This document shows, in pieces, positions 17,177 to 25,122 of a stretch of 48,967 bases of DNA. Within the stretch, counting starts at the first letter, position 1; each line of letters begins with the position of its first letter. Origin of the DNA: JBATTK01 sp049670505 (GTDB lineage Bacteria; Bacteroidota; Bacteroidia; Flavobacteriales; Flavobacteriaceae). The notes beneath the pieces are model-generated. The model saw nothing but the letters and a program-made list of their open reading frames with translations, had not been told where the DNA came from and did no database searches. The DNA lies in assembly GCA_049670505.1 (NCBI GenBank), contig JBATTK010000117.1:1-48967 (forward strand). Direction: 5' to 3'. Position numbers and translations under genes: made by a program.

Positions 17177-17245
17177 AACCGATGAAGTTCTTAAGATATT
17201 ATCGGAAGACTTTGATGTAATAAATCAAAACTTAAATAAAAAATT

Positions 17246-18334
17246 ATGAAAATGACAAAGATATTCACAGTCGTACTTATCATTCTGCTTACATGCATAG
17301 CATGTAACAATGATGATGACAATGCTAGGGTCGGCAATTCCTTAGCTTATAATAATTATCCATACTTGTCCAACTTCATTACACTTAAATCTGGTGTCAA
17401 AATGCACTATTTAGATGAGGGTAGTGGTGATATCCCGTTAATACTTATTCATGGGTTGCCAACAAGTGCATATTTATGGCGAAAGATGATTCCTGAACTA
17501 TCAATAAATAATCGAATAATAGCCATAGACCTTCCTAATTTTGGAAAATCGGATAAAACTGGCGATGTATCATGCTCAAATGATTATGCAGAGTATATCA
17601 ATGAATTTGTTGAAGCACTAAATCTTCCCAAGGTTAGATTACTAAATCATGACATGGGCGGATTTGCAGGAGGACTATTTGCTGCAAAGTATCCCGAAAA
17701 GATAGATGCAATTGCTATGTTCGAAGTTGTTTTCTCCGGACCTTTTCCTCAAGACTTCTTACCACCCTTTTTACAGGATTTAAGAGGTCCCAATGCAGAT
17801 GAATTAGTACTTCAGAACAACTTTCTTGTGGAAACACTTTTATTGAACAATGATTTCAATGAAATGTCGGAACCGGTTTTCGGTAGAACAGCATTAGCGC
17901 AGTTAAGCGAAGAGGAAGCCACAGAATTTCGTTCACCTTTTCCGACACCAGCGTCAAGGTTAGCTTTACATTTTGATAGAGATTGTTTAGGGATATTGGA
18001 AATTGATGACCAAAACAGAGCTGACTTTTTAAAAATAGCCCAATACTTTCAGCAAACAGAAGTACCTAGATTGATTCTTTTTGGAAATCCAAGTTTTGTC
18101 CTTTCCGGAGATTTTGCACCGCCCGGTGCCATTGACCCTATTTCCAATTTGCCAATAACCATGAGAAATGTGGTAACAGGAAGTGTCTCTAGTCAAGTTG
18201 GCGGTTGGCAAAATACAGCAAATATATCAGTGTATGATATGGATAAGCCATCACTACATTATTGGCAAAATGAAACTAATGGAGCAGCAGAAGAGGCTGC
18301 AACAGCCATTAGTTCATGGTTGGACAATTTATAG
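17246..18334 (+). CDS. Haloalkane-dehalogenase/epoxide-hydrolase-like alpha/beta hydrolase lipoprotein
   Basis: 362 residues. The lipobox (LTCIAC) is followed by NNDDDN, an acidic stretch typical of surface-exposed flavobacterial lipoproteins. The hydrolase domain has HGLPTSAYLWRKMIP, then DLPNFGKSDK, and an aspartate nucleophile (NHDMGG) rather than serine, as in haloalkane dehalogenases and epoxide hydrolases. Dehalogenases normally read HGNPTS. Here the halide-stabilising asparagine is leucine, so dehalogenation is doubtful and epoxide or ester hydrolysis is possible. A histidine near the C-terminus (SLHYWQ) is a candidate catalytic base. No local ECF promoter is seen. Confidence 0.8.
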   Translation: MKMTKIFTVVLIILLTCIACNNDDDNARVGNSLAYNNYPYLSNFITLKSGVKMHYLDEGSGDIPLILIHGLPTSAYLWRKMIPELSINNRIIAIDLPNFGKSDKTGDVSCSNDYAEYINEFVEALNLPKVRLLNHDMGGFAGGLFAAKYPEKIDAIAMFEVVFSGPFPQDFLPPFLQDLRGPNADELVLQNNFLVETLLLNNDFNEMSEPVFGRTALAQLSEEEATEFRSPFPTPASRLALHFDRDCLGILEIDDQNRADFLKIAQYFQQTEVPRLILFGNPSFVLSGDFAPPGAIDPISNLPITMRNVVTGSVSSQVGGWQNTANISVYDMDKPSLHYWQNETNGAAEEAATAISSWLDNL

Positions 18335-18421
18335 AGAAAGAAGAGGCATCAAATAAAATGTTATGATGGTGGTAATCTAAAAAGTAGATAGTACCATCAC
18401 TCGCAAAATAAAATTAACCCT

Positions 18422-18452
18422 GTGATTTTCTATTTCCTGAACAAAATTATTT
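18422..18452 (+). promoter_or_regulatory. Candidate ECF-sigma promoter for the dienelactone-hydrolase-like gene
   Basis: GTGATTTT at 18422-18429 is consensus. After 14 bases the -10-like element is the weak AAATTATTT (18444-18452). Distance to the ATG (25 bases) agrees with the other sites. Confidence 0.45.
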
Positions 18453-18477
18453 ATTAAGTCTATTTAAAAAAAATACT

Positions 18478-19272
18478 ATGAAAACTAATCTACTTCTACT
18501 GTATTCCTTGATATTTCTAGTAAACACAGCTCCTATTTGTGCTCAACAAATAGATAAAAGTCAAAATAATAACGGAACAGTGGACAAAGTAAATATCAAA
18601 GGTAAGTTTGTAACTATTGGCAAGTCAAATGGCATAAAACATGTTGCTTATATGGCTGGACCAGAAAGTTCAAAGTTGGGTATCATTTTTGTTCACGATT
18701 ATTTTGGTGTTACAGAAGCGACAAAGAGTTCAGTTGAACGTCTAGGCGCTCTAGGATATCAGACCATTGCTGTTGATTTATATAACGGTAAAACTGCTGA
18801 CACAAATGACTCCGCCACTGTCTTGATGAATAATAAAAACTCTCTGCATACAGAATCTATACTAGAAAGTGCCATCGAGTTTTTAAGACGCCCACACCGG
18901 GAATTGGTTTCAATAGGTTTCAGTGCAGGCGGAATGGATGCATTAAAAGCAAATCTTATGAACCCTGAACTTTTCGCAGGCACAGCAGTAGTGTACGGAG
19001 GTAATTATGACGCAATTGAAGCTGATATTCTCAATAGACTAGATTCTCCATTTTTAGCTATTACTGGTTCCGACGACGAATGGGCTCTTAACGCTGCACT
19101 GAATTATTTGCAATTAAAACCTGACAAGCCTTTAGAGCTTTATGTTTATCCAAGTGCAAATCATGGATATGCACAGCCTTTATTCAGTGCTGGAGCCAAT
19201 TATGATGAAGAAGCGGTCAGGCTTACATGGCTACTTCTGGAAGATTTCCTCGGAAGGCATCTAAAATCTTAA
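18478..19272 (+). CDS. Exported dienelactone-hydrolase-family protein
   Basis: 264 residues: a signal peptide (ending PICAQQ) and a DLH-type alpha/beta hydrolase domain with IIFVHDYFGVTEATK, AVDLYNGKTADT, the nucleophile elbow GFSAGG, TGSDDEWAL with the acid and SANHGYAQP with the histidine. Classical dienelactone hydrolases use cysteine (GYCFGG). Here serine replaces it, as in many DLH relatives that act as esterases. The periplasmic location and the neighbouring YHS and DUF1330 genes suggest a stress or detoxification role, but the substrate is unknown. Confidence 0.87.
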   Translation: MKTNLLLLYSLIFLVNTAPICAQQIDKSQNNNGTVDKVNIKGKFVTIGKSNGIKHVAYMAGPESSKLGIIFVHDYFGVTEATKSSVERLGALGYQTIAVDLYNGKTADTNDSATVLMNNKNSLHTESILESAIEFLRRPHRELVSIGFSAGGMDALKANLMNPELFAGTAVVYGGNYDAIEADILNRLDSPFLAITGSDDEWALNAALNYLQLKPDKPLELYVYPSANHGYAQPLFSAGANYDEEAVRLTWLLLEDFLGRHLKS

Positions 19273-19382
19273 TTTATTCAATTAGTTTTTTGGTCAAAAA
19301 AAGTGCAATGTTTAAAATAATGTTAACAGCGTGATTTCCTTTTCTTACAGTAAACCAATTATACAACAAAAATTATGTCGAT

Positions 19383-20435
19383 ATGAAAACAATTAAACTA
19401 ATGACGTTAATGTTGGTATGCTTAATACCAACATTAACGTCTGCTCAAAACACAACACTGAAAAAGTATTCAGTGCAGGAGTACGTCAAAGACAGAAAAG
19501 ATTGGGAAAAAAATCTTAGTGACTCAGAAATCATGGTGCTAGAAAATGGTTATGCCATAGGAGGTTATGACCCTGTCGCTTACTTTACTAAAGAAAAAGC
19601 TCTGAAAGGAAGAGAGTCTATTAAGAGCGAATGGAAGAATGCAACATGGTTATTTACCTCTGAAGAACACAAGAACTTTTTTGAAAAATCCCCAGAGAAA
19701 TATGCACCTCAATACGGTGGTTGGTCATTAATCCACATGTCAGGCGATGGTGGCGAGGGCTTTGCGGCACGAACCCGTCCTGAAGATAGCTGGATTATAG
19801 TTGAAGACAAACTATACATGATACATGTGGTAGAATGGGCGAATCATTTTCGAAAAAATAAAGATTATGTAAAAAACTATGCTAAGTATGCAGACAAACA
19901 GTGGCCAGAGGTAAGTAAAAGTTTAAAGGCTGGTGCAAAAACTTTTTGGCCAAGTCTATATGACAAAGACTATGGCAGTCACGAAATGCGACCTATTTTG
20001 GCACAAACAGAGTTCATGGTATTACATAATGGATATGCTATTGGCGGCTATGACCCTGTTGCATATTTTGAAATTGGTGAAGCCACAAAAGGTAAGGAAG
20101 AAATCAATTACGAATGGAAAGGTGCCAATTGGCTCTTCAGTTCTAGAAAACACTACGAATTGTTTAAAGCCAATCCGGAAAAATATGCACCACAGTATGG
20201 AGGTTGGTGTTCTTATGGCATGTCTGGTCATGGAAGCGATGGATACGGCGCTCAGAGCCGCCCTAACGATAGTTGGTCTATAGTAGACGAAAAACTATAT
20301 CTAAATTGGAGTCCAGGTGTAAAACAAGCTTTTTTGAAAGAAAAGGATAAATATATAAGTGATGCGGATAGGGAATGGCAAAAAGTGAGAAAAGATATAC
20401 TTGAAGGAAAAGAAGTGCACTGGAAATATTTTTAA
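19383..20435 (+). CDS. Exported protein with two tandem YHS-type domains
   Basis: 350 residues: a signal peptide (residues 1-21, ending TSAQ) and two homologous halves. Each carries NGYAIGGYDPVAYF, a WLF-S-H segment, EKYAPQYGGW and a DSW motif. The core cysteine of YHS domains is present only in the second half (YGGWCSYGMSGHG); the first has YGGWSLIHMSGDG. Loss of the cysteine in one copy suggests the halves have diverged in metal or redox chemistry. A perfect 17-bp hairpin lies in the codons of the signal peptide. An imperfect ECF-like site (GTGATTTC at 19331) precedes the gene with a longer spacer. A terminator follows at 20491. Confidence 0.85.
   Translation: MKTIKLMTLMLVCLIPTLTSAQNTTLKKYSVQEYVKDRKDWEKNLSDSEIMVLENGYAIGGYDPVAYFTKEKALKGRESIKSEWKNATWLFTSEEHKNFFEKSPEKYAPQYGGWSLIHMSGDGGEGFAARTRPEDSWIIVEDKLYMIHVVEWANHFRKNKDYVKNYAKYADKQWPEVSKSLKAGAKTFWPSLYDKDYGSHEMRPILAQTEFMVLHNGYAIGGYDPVAYFEIGEATKGKEEINYEWKGANWLFSSRKHYELFKANPEKYAPQYGGWCSYGMSGHGSDGYGAQSRPNDSWSIVDEKLYLNWSPGVKQAFLKEKDKYISDADREWQKVRKDILEGKEVHWKYF
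19403..19441 (+). promoter_or_regulatory. Perfect 17-bp hairpin inside the signal-peptide coding region
   Basis: GACGTTAATGTTGGTAT (19403-19419) and its exact reverse complement (19425-19441) are separated by five bases, GCTTA. The stem begins 20 bases after the ATG, within codons 7 to 20, so the mRNA would fold just inside the translation initiation zone. A stem this long and perfect is not expected by chance and suggests translational control or an mRNA stability element. Confidence 0.75.
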
Positions 20436-20490
20436 TTGTCTAGCGCCTAATTCTAAATAGGTTTTTTGATTGGTGATGGTTGGTGTTTGG

Positions 20491-20520
20491 AAGGTCTAGA
20501 TTTAATCTAGGCCTTTTTTG
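20491..20520 (+). terminator. Intrinsic terminator after the tandem-YHS gene
   Basis: The arms AAGGTCTAG and CTAGGCCTT (one G-U pair) flank ATTTAAT and lead into a T run (20514-20519). It separates the YHS unit from the DUF1330/sigma unit. The 20436-20664 gap shows no gene. Confidence 0.75.
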
Positions 20521-20664
20521 TTTTTGAAGAATTTAAGGTAATTACTTACTTCCCTAAGGCGCATGTCTTTTTGAAACCGAACACCATTTCAATTAGTTTT
20601 TCTTTCTAAAACAAGTATTTAACTATTTGAAAAACAAATAATTAAAAAAATATTAAGATTATTT

Positions 20665-20695
20665 GTGATTTTCCGCATTAGGTGGACACTTACAT
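20665..20695 (+). promoter_or_regulatory. Candidate ECF-sigma promoter for the single-domain DUF1330 gene
   Basis: GTGATTTT at 20665-20672, 14 bases, CACTTACAT at 20687-20695. The predicted leader is about 18 bases. Confidence 0.6.
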
Positions 20696-20718
20696 CCTGA
20701 ACATTTAAAATACAAAAA

Positions 20719-21021
20719 ATGAACTTTAAAATTTTCCTAATTATAATCGGATTTATAAATCCTCAAGAACAAGAATCTTTTGAACATTATGCATCAAATA
20801 TGCGCACACTATACGAGTCAGTAGATGCTACCGTGGTTGACAAATACCCTGTAGTACAAACTCTTGTTAGTGATGAGAAACCAGATTTTGTCATGGTAGT
20901 TGAGTTCCCAAGTCAAGAAGCATTAGTAAAGTTATTTTCAAGCGAGGACTACAAGAAATTAGTTCCTTTTCGGGAGAAGGGATTTAAAAAACTAAACGTA
21001 TTTCTCTCAAAAAGAGAATAA
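20719..21021 (+). CDS. Single-domain DUF1330-like protein
   Basis: A 100-residue protein consisting of one alpha-beta barrel domain. Recognisable segments are ESFEHYASNMRTLYESV, VVQTLVSDEKPDF, MVVEFPSQEALVKLF and YKKLVPFREKGF, which match the DUF1330 strands of the two-domain proteins at 15463 and 16472. The start is a hydrophobic strand, not a signal peptide. It lies 58 bases before the sigma factor gene. Each has its own promoter copy, so both would respond to the same sigma factor. Function is unknown. Confidence 0.72.
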   Translation: MNFKIFLIIIGFINPQEQESFEHYASNMRTLYESVDATVVDKYPVVQTLVSDEKPDFVMVVEFPSQEALVKLFSSEDYKKLVPFREKGFKKLNVFLSKRE

Positions 21022-21027
21022 TTTTTT

Positions 21028-21058
21028 GTGATTTTTTTAGACTTTGCACTACTAATAA
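21028..21058 (+). promoter_or_regulatory. Candidate autoregulated promoter of the ECF sigma gene
   Basis: GTGATTTT at 21028-21035, 14 bases, TACTAATAA at 21050-21058. It sits 21 bases upstream of the sigma gene. A matching promoter in front of an ECF sigma gene is the usual sign that the factor recognises the motif. Confidence 0.7.
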
Positions 21059-21079
21059 ATCAAACAGCCTACTTTTTAA

Positions 21080-21565
21080 ATGCCAAACCAAGAACACTTT
21101 GTTCAATTCATAAATGAAAATGAGGGGATTCTCTTCAAGGTTTCGACTTTATATACAAATTCTGAAGTTGATGCAAAGGATTTGAGGCAAGAAATGATAT
21201 ACCAATTATGGAGGTCTTTTGACACGTTCAAGGGAAAATCAAAGCGAAGTACTTGGATGTACAGAGTAGCATTAAATACTGCGATGGTACAACTCAAAAA
21301 AAAGAAAAGGCAAGTAATAGGTGTTGAGATTGACGAAGAGCAACTACAAAAAATAGACATTAAAGACACGGTTGAAGAGGAACAGATAATAAAGCTATAC
21401 GAAACCATAAAACAATTGAACCAATTGGATAGGGCAATCATTATGCTCTATTTAGAAGAGAAAAGTCACGAAGAAATTGCTGAAATCATTGGGCTTTCAA
21501 CAACGAATGTCGGAACCAGAATTGGAAGAATTAAAAATAAATTAAAATCACTTATCATAAAATAA
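21080..21565 (+). CDS. ECF-type RNA polymerase sigma factor (cassette 1)
   Basis: 161 residues with the two-domain plan of group 4 sigma factors. Region 2 (about 10-75) includes DLRQEMIYQLWRSFDTFKGK and STWMYRVALNTAMVQLKKKK. Region 4 (about 105-157) includes LNQLDRAIIMLYLEEKSHEE and the helix-turn-helix IAEIIGLSTTNVGTRIGRIK. It is separated by 5 bases from a four-helix membrane protein gene that may hold it inactive. Its own upstream region carries the motif found before nine other genes or gene fragments in this window, so it is the best candidate for the factor that reads that motif. A divergent paralog lies at 28619. Confidence 0.92.
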   Translation: MPNQEHFVQFINENEGILFKVSTLYTNSEVDAKDLRQEMIYQLWRSFDTFKGKSKRSTWMYRVALNTAMVQLKKKKRQVIGVEIDEEQLQKIDIKDTVEEEQIIKLYETIKQLNQLDRAIIMLYLEEKSHEEIAEIIGLSTTNVGTRIGRIKNKLKSLIIK

Positions 21566-21570
21566 CTAAA

Positions 21571-22170
21571 ATGGAACTAGCAGAGTTACAAGAGACGTGG
21601 TCTAAGCTTAGTAGAAAGATTGACAATCAAAAATTAATAACTGATAAGGTAATTATGGACGTTGTTAAGTTGAAATACACCAATAAGCTGAAAGCTATCC
21701 TAAAATATGAAGGATCAGGAACCATTGTGTTATTTGTTGCACTTATAATAGTCATTTGGAATATTCAAGTATTTGATACACTACCACTCAAAATATGTGC
21801 TGTTATAAGTATTGTAATTATGGTTCTTTTGCCAGTTTTATCATTAACATCTATTTACAGAATGAATAATATTGACATGTCAAAGAGGAATTATAAAGAC
21901 ACTATTATCGAATTTACCAAACGCAGAACTCATTTTCTAATAGTTCAAAAATGGGGTATAGTTCTATCCGCTGTATTTATGCTAACAGCGATACCAGTAG
22001 CTCTAAAAATAAGTAAAGGAAAAGATTTTTTTGCTGGTGATAGTAATAATTTACTATGGTTTATACCTATTGCACTTATAGCTTTATTTTTCTTCGCTAG
22101 ATGGGCCTATATGTGCTATTCAAAAATCACAGAGGACGCTAAAGATATACTACGCGAACTGGAGGAATAG
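21571..22170 (+). CDS. Four-helix membrane protein, putative anti-sigma factor (cassette 1)
   Basis: 199 residues: a cytoplasmic N-terminal helix (MELAELQETWSKLSRKID), four membrane segments (about 48-68, 73-96, 123-145, 160-180) and a short cytoplasmic C-terminal tail (KITEDAKDILRELEE). There is no zinc-binding HxxxCxxC motif of classical ZAS anti-sigma factors. The assignment as sigma-binding regulator rests on gene order: it immediately follows the sigma gene here, and a similarly built protein follows the second sigma gene. The opening MEL-EL and the acidic tail are shared by both. It is otherwise an unknown family. Confidence 0.72.
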   Translation: MELAELQETWSKLSRKIDNQKLITDKVIMDVVKLKYTNKLKAILKYEGSGTIVLFVALIIVIWNIQVFDTLPLKICAVISIVIMVLLPVLSLTSIYRMNNIDMSKRNYKDTIIEFTKRRTHFLIVQKWGIVLSAVFMLTAIPVALKISKGKDFFAGDSNNLLWFIPIALIALFFFARWAYMCYSKITEDAKDILRELEE

Positions 22171-22260
22171 TCAACGCTTAAACATTATAAATCAACACAA
22201 TATAGCTCATAAATACAGCTGTAAAGGAATCTTATAACCAAAACTTAAACTAGTAAAAAC

Positions 22261-23667
22261 ATGAAAAAAATAATTTCAATACTCATAATTTGCATTGCAA
22301 TAACGTCCATGAATGCTCAGAATATTACTAGTATTTGGAGTGGTAAAGTTACCCTTGGAAAAGGAAAAGAAATCATATTTATATTCAATATCAAAGAAGT
22401 TGGTGGTAATTTGATCACTATCATTTCAATCCCTTCACAAAGAGTTGAAGGATTGAAGCCTAAGCAAACAACTTTTTTGGAAAAAGAACTTGTTGTAGAT
22501 GGTTCCAATCTTGGTATTGGCTATAAAGGTATTTTTGATAGCTCTAAGAAGGAGTTCGCAGGTAAATTTCAAGAAGGTACTGATCAAATACCATTGACCC
22601 TTAAAAGAAATGATATTTCATCTGAAGAAACTAAAGCAATCCGTAAGCCTCAGGAGACTATTAAACCATATCCATATATTTCAGAAGATATAGAATTTAC
22701 CAATAAAAATACAGGTATAAAATTGGCTGGCACTTTTACAAAACCCAAACAAGGGACTAAATTTCCAGCCGTTATACTAATCAGTGGAAGTGGCGGACAG
22801 GACAGGGACCAAACGGTTTTTGGACATAAAACTTTTCTAGTCCTATCAAATTATCTTACCAAAAATGGAATTGCAGTTTTAAGATTTGATGACCGTGGTA
22901 ACGGAAAATCAACAGGAGACTTTGCGACTGCAACAACAGGAGACTTTGCAACTGATGTAGAAAGTGCGGTCAAATATATTTTAAGCAGAAAAGATGTTGA
23001 AAAAATAGGATTAGTTGGGCATAGTGAAGGAGGAATAATAGCCCCCATAGTTGCGAATAGAATGAAGAAGGATATTGATTTTATTGTAAGCTTGGCAGGA
23101 GCAGGCATTCAAGGTAGTGAGACATCACTAATTGTCTCAAAAAACGCAAGACCTTTTCCTGTCCCTAGCGAGGAAGCCTATGAGAGCGCTATCCGTGAAG
23201 CCATAAGTATAGCCTCTAAAAAAGGGAATATTGACGACGTTAAAAAAGAACTTACTATTCATTACAACAAAACAATTGCACCAATTCTAAGACCTATGCT
23301 TGGTTCCGATGAAAAGACAAACGAAACGATTAAAGGGCTTGTAGAGACTAGAACTTCGCCATGGTCAAGATACTTTTATGACTATAATCCATCCAATGAA
23401 TTTAAAAAGGTTAAATGTCCTGTATTGGCCATTAATGGCTCAAAAGACATACAGGTGCCAGCGGACATTCATTTAACGGCTATTAAAGAGGCTTTAAAAA
23501 ACGGTAAAACGAAAAGCTTCAAGATTAAGGAATTTAAAGGATTGAATCACTTCTTTCAAAAATGTAGCACTTGTAAGATGAGTGAATATCAAAACCTGGA
23601 CGAGACTTTTAATCCTGAGGCATTAGAATTAGTATCCAATTGGATTTTAGAAACAGTCAATCAATAA
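22261..23667 (+). CDS. Exported alpha/beta hydrolase with N-terminal accessory domain (cassette 1)
   Basis: 468 residues: a signal peptide (ending SMNAQN), a beta-rich accessory domain (about 22-115) found before several secreted flavobacterial hydrolases, and a peptidase S9/S15-like alpha/beta hydrolase domain. The latter shows VILISGSGGQDRDQ, VLRFDDRGNGKSTG, the nucleophile elbow GHSEGG, the acid in NGSKDIQVP and the histidine in GLNHFFQKC. Similar proteins are annotated as alpha/beta fold hydrolases or acyl peptidases; the substrate is unknown. It lies 90 bases after the membrane protein gene, third in the sigma cassette. It does not itself carry the ECF motif. Confidence 0.87.
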   Translation: MKKIISILIICIAITSMNAQNITSIWSGKVTLGKGKEIIFIFNIKEVGGNLITIISIPSQRVEGLKPKQTTFLEKELVVDGSNLGIGYKGIFDSSKKEFAGKFQEGTDQIPLTLKRNDISSEETKAIRKPQETIKPYPYISEDIEFTNKNTGIKLAGTFTKPKQGTKFPAVILISGSGGQDRDQTVFGHKTFLVLSNYLTKNGIAVLRFDDRGNGKSTGDFATATTGDFATDVESAVKYILSRKDVEKIGLVGHSEGGIIAPIVANRMKKDIDFIVSLAGAGIQGSETSLIVSKNARPFPVPSEEAYESAIREAISIASKKGNIDDVKKELTIHYNKTIAPILRPMLGSDEKTNETIKGLVETRTSPWSRYFYDYNPSNEFKKVKCPVLAINGSKDIQVPADIHLTAIKEALKNGKTKSFKIKEFKGLNHFFQKCSTCKMSEYQNLDETFNPEALELVSNWILETVNQ

Positions 23668-23669
23668 AT

Positions 23670-24485
23670 ATGAAATCACTTCAGCTAAAAAAATACGGTG
23701 ACGTTACAGAAGTTTTACAGTTCAAAGAAGCTAAACAGGAAATTCCAAAGGACAATGAAGTCCTCGTTGAAGTAAAAGCTGTAGGTCTAAATCCAATTGA
23801 TATCAAAATAGCCAAAGGTGACTTAAAAGCTATCATACCATCAATAACAAAAAAACCGAAGCTTGGGTTTGATATTAGCGGTGTTGTAAATGCAAAGGGT
23901 GGAAAAGTCATCTCATTTCAAGAAGGAGATGAAGTTTTTGCACGATTACCGCTTTATAAAGGCAGTGGCTTTTCGGAATTCGTTATAGCCAAATCAGAAC
24001 ATGTTGCCAAAAAACCAAATAATGTAAGCTTTGAAGAAGCAGCTTCGATTCCTTTGGTTGGTTTAACATGTATACAAGCATTAAAGAATTATGCTAAAGG
24101 AAAATCGGGCCAAAGTATATTAATTGATTCGGGGTCTGGTGGTGTTGGAACTTTTGCTATTCAATATGCGAAACATATCGGTTTGGATGTAACTGCAGTA
24201 ACTAGCCATAAAAATGAAATCCTCGTTGAAAGTCTAGGTGCAGATAGGGTGATTTGTTATGAGCTGCTAGAAAAGGATAAGGCACATTATGCGATTGAGG
24301 TTTTTAAATGGAATATTGAAGCCAATCCTGAATCAGCCAATGTATATGATAGCCTTGGAGAAACATATCTTAAAACAGGTCAAAATACGTTAGCCCTTAA
24401 AAATTACAAGATGGCATTTAGTAAAGACCCGAAAAACAAAAGAATTAAGTCGATAATAGAAAAACTAGAGAAAACCAAACAATAA
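23670..24485 (+). CDS. Chimeric gene: quinone-oxidoreductase N-terminus fused to a TPR tail
   Basis: 271 residues from the ATG at 23670, two bases after the preceding stop. Residues 1 to about 195 are a zinc-independent MDR/quinone oxidoreductase (LKKYGDVTEVLQFKE, GLNPIDIKIAKGD, LGFDISGVV, the nucleotide-binding DSGSGGVGTFAIQYAKHIG, ending ESLGADRVI). Here a normal enzyme would read DY and continue for 120 residues. Instead it becomes YELLEKDKAHYAIEVFKWNI and SANVYDSLGETYLKTGQNTL, a TPR tail typical of the C-termini of hydrolases. The breakpoint is near 24250-24265. The catalytic half lacks its C-terminal part, so activity is doubtful. This is a recombination or deletion product. Confidence 0.8.
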   Translation: MKSLQLKKYGDVTEVLQFKEAKQEIPKDNEVLVEVKAVGLNPIDIKIAKGDLKAIIPSITKKPKLGFDISGVVNAKGGKVISFQEGDEVFARLPLYKGSGFSEFVIAKSEHVAKKPNNVSFEEAASIPLVGLTCIQALKNYAKGKSGQSILIDSGSGGVGTFAIQYAKHIGLDVTAVTSHKNEILVESLGADRVICYELLEKDKAHYAIEVFKWNIEANPESANVYDSLGETYLKTGQNTLALKNYKMAFSKDPKNKRIKSIIEKLEKTKQ

Positions 24486-25057
24486 TGATTTCTAAAAAGA
24501 ACAAACATATATTCTTTGAATATGTGAGCAGATGGTACGTTTTCATCTTTCTTAATTTTTATGGATTAGGAAAAATAATGGGAGGTCAATTCCATAGAAG
24601 AGGAAATCTTCCTGAAGAAGTAAAAACAATAACTTTAGAAAATGCGGATGCATTCAATCTAGCTTGGACCTTTATGGGCTATTCTTATGGCTACATCCTC
24701 TTTGTTGGAATATTACAAATTATAGGCGCATGGATGCTGCTTTGGAACAAAACCAAAATTCTGGGGGTATTAATTCTTATACCTATTATGGTCAATATCA
24801 TCATGTTTGATATTTTCTTTTTAGATAGTAAAAGAGCCTTGGTTAATGCCATTATTTATTTCCTATTACTCAACCTTGTTTTGTATTTTAATAAAGAAAA
24901 GGTTTTCAAATCATTGAAGGTTCTAACTTCAAAATTATTAACAGTAAAAGATGCGAAAGGGTTTAAATTTGGTATTCTTAATATCCTAATAATACTAGGT
25001 TTAATGGCTTTACTGTTTGCTATAGACCAGTCCTTAGTCTTATTAGTCGGAAGGTAA
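24485..25057 (+). CDS. DoxX-like integral membrane protein
   Basis: 190 residues with four membrane segments (about 15-32, 67-88, 95-115, 120-137) and a further C-terminal helix (165-185). The layout, with a first helix VFIFLNFYGLGKIMGGQF and later GILQIIGAWMLLWNKTKILG, resembles DoxX/DoxD-type small membrane proteins. The start overlaps the stop of the chimeric gene in TAATG, indicating coupling. Function is unknown. DoxX relatives are linked to redox or quinone processes in some bacteria. Confidence 0.65.
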   Translation: MISKKNKHIFFEYVSRWYVFIFLNFYGLGKIMGGQFHRRGNLPEEVKTITLENADAFNLAWTFMGYSYGYILFVGILQIIGAWMLLWNKTKILGVLILIPIMVNIIMFDIFFLDSKRALVNAIIYFLLLNLVLYFNKEKVFKSLKVLTSKLLTVKDAKGFKFGILNILIILGLMALLFAIDQSLVLLVGR

Positions 25058-25122
25058 TTCTAATATATTGTCCAAAAAAGTAAAGAGTTTATAGCCTATT
25101 TCTGTTAAAAAAATCTAAAGCT

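Noticed and set aside
18361..18400. Imperfect inverted repeat after the dehalogenase-like gene
   Set aside because: It contains several mismatches and no T run, so it is not a convincing terminator or operator.
19331..19364. GTGATTTC upstream of the tandem-YHS gene as an eleventh regulon promoter
   Set aside because: The nearest -10-like sequence (CAATTATAC) is 17 rather than 14 bases away, so it was left out of the strict set; it may still be a weak site.
22905..22965. Apparent tandem duplication of TGDFATAT/TGDFATDV in the hydrolase at 22261
   Set aside because: Homologous hydrolases normally have a similar two-part stretch (STGDF...T..DFA.DV) at this place, so it is ordinary family sequence rather than a new repeat.
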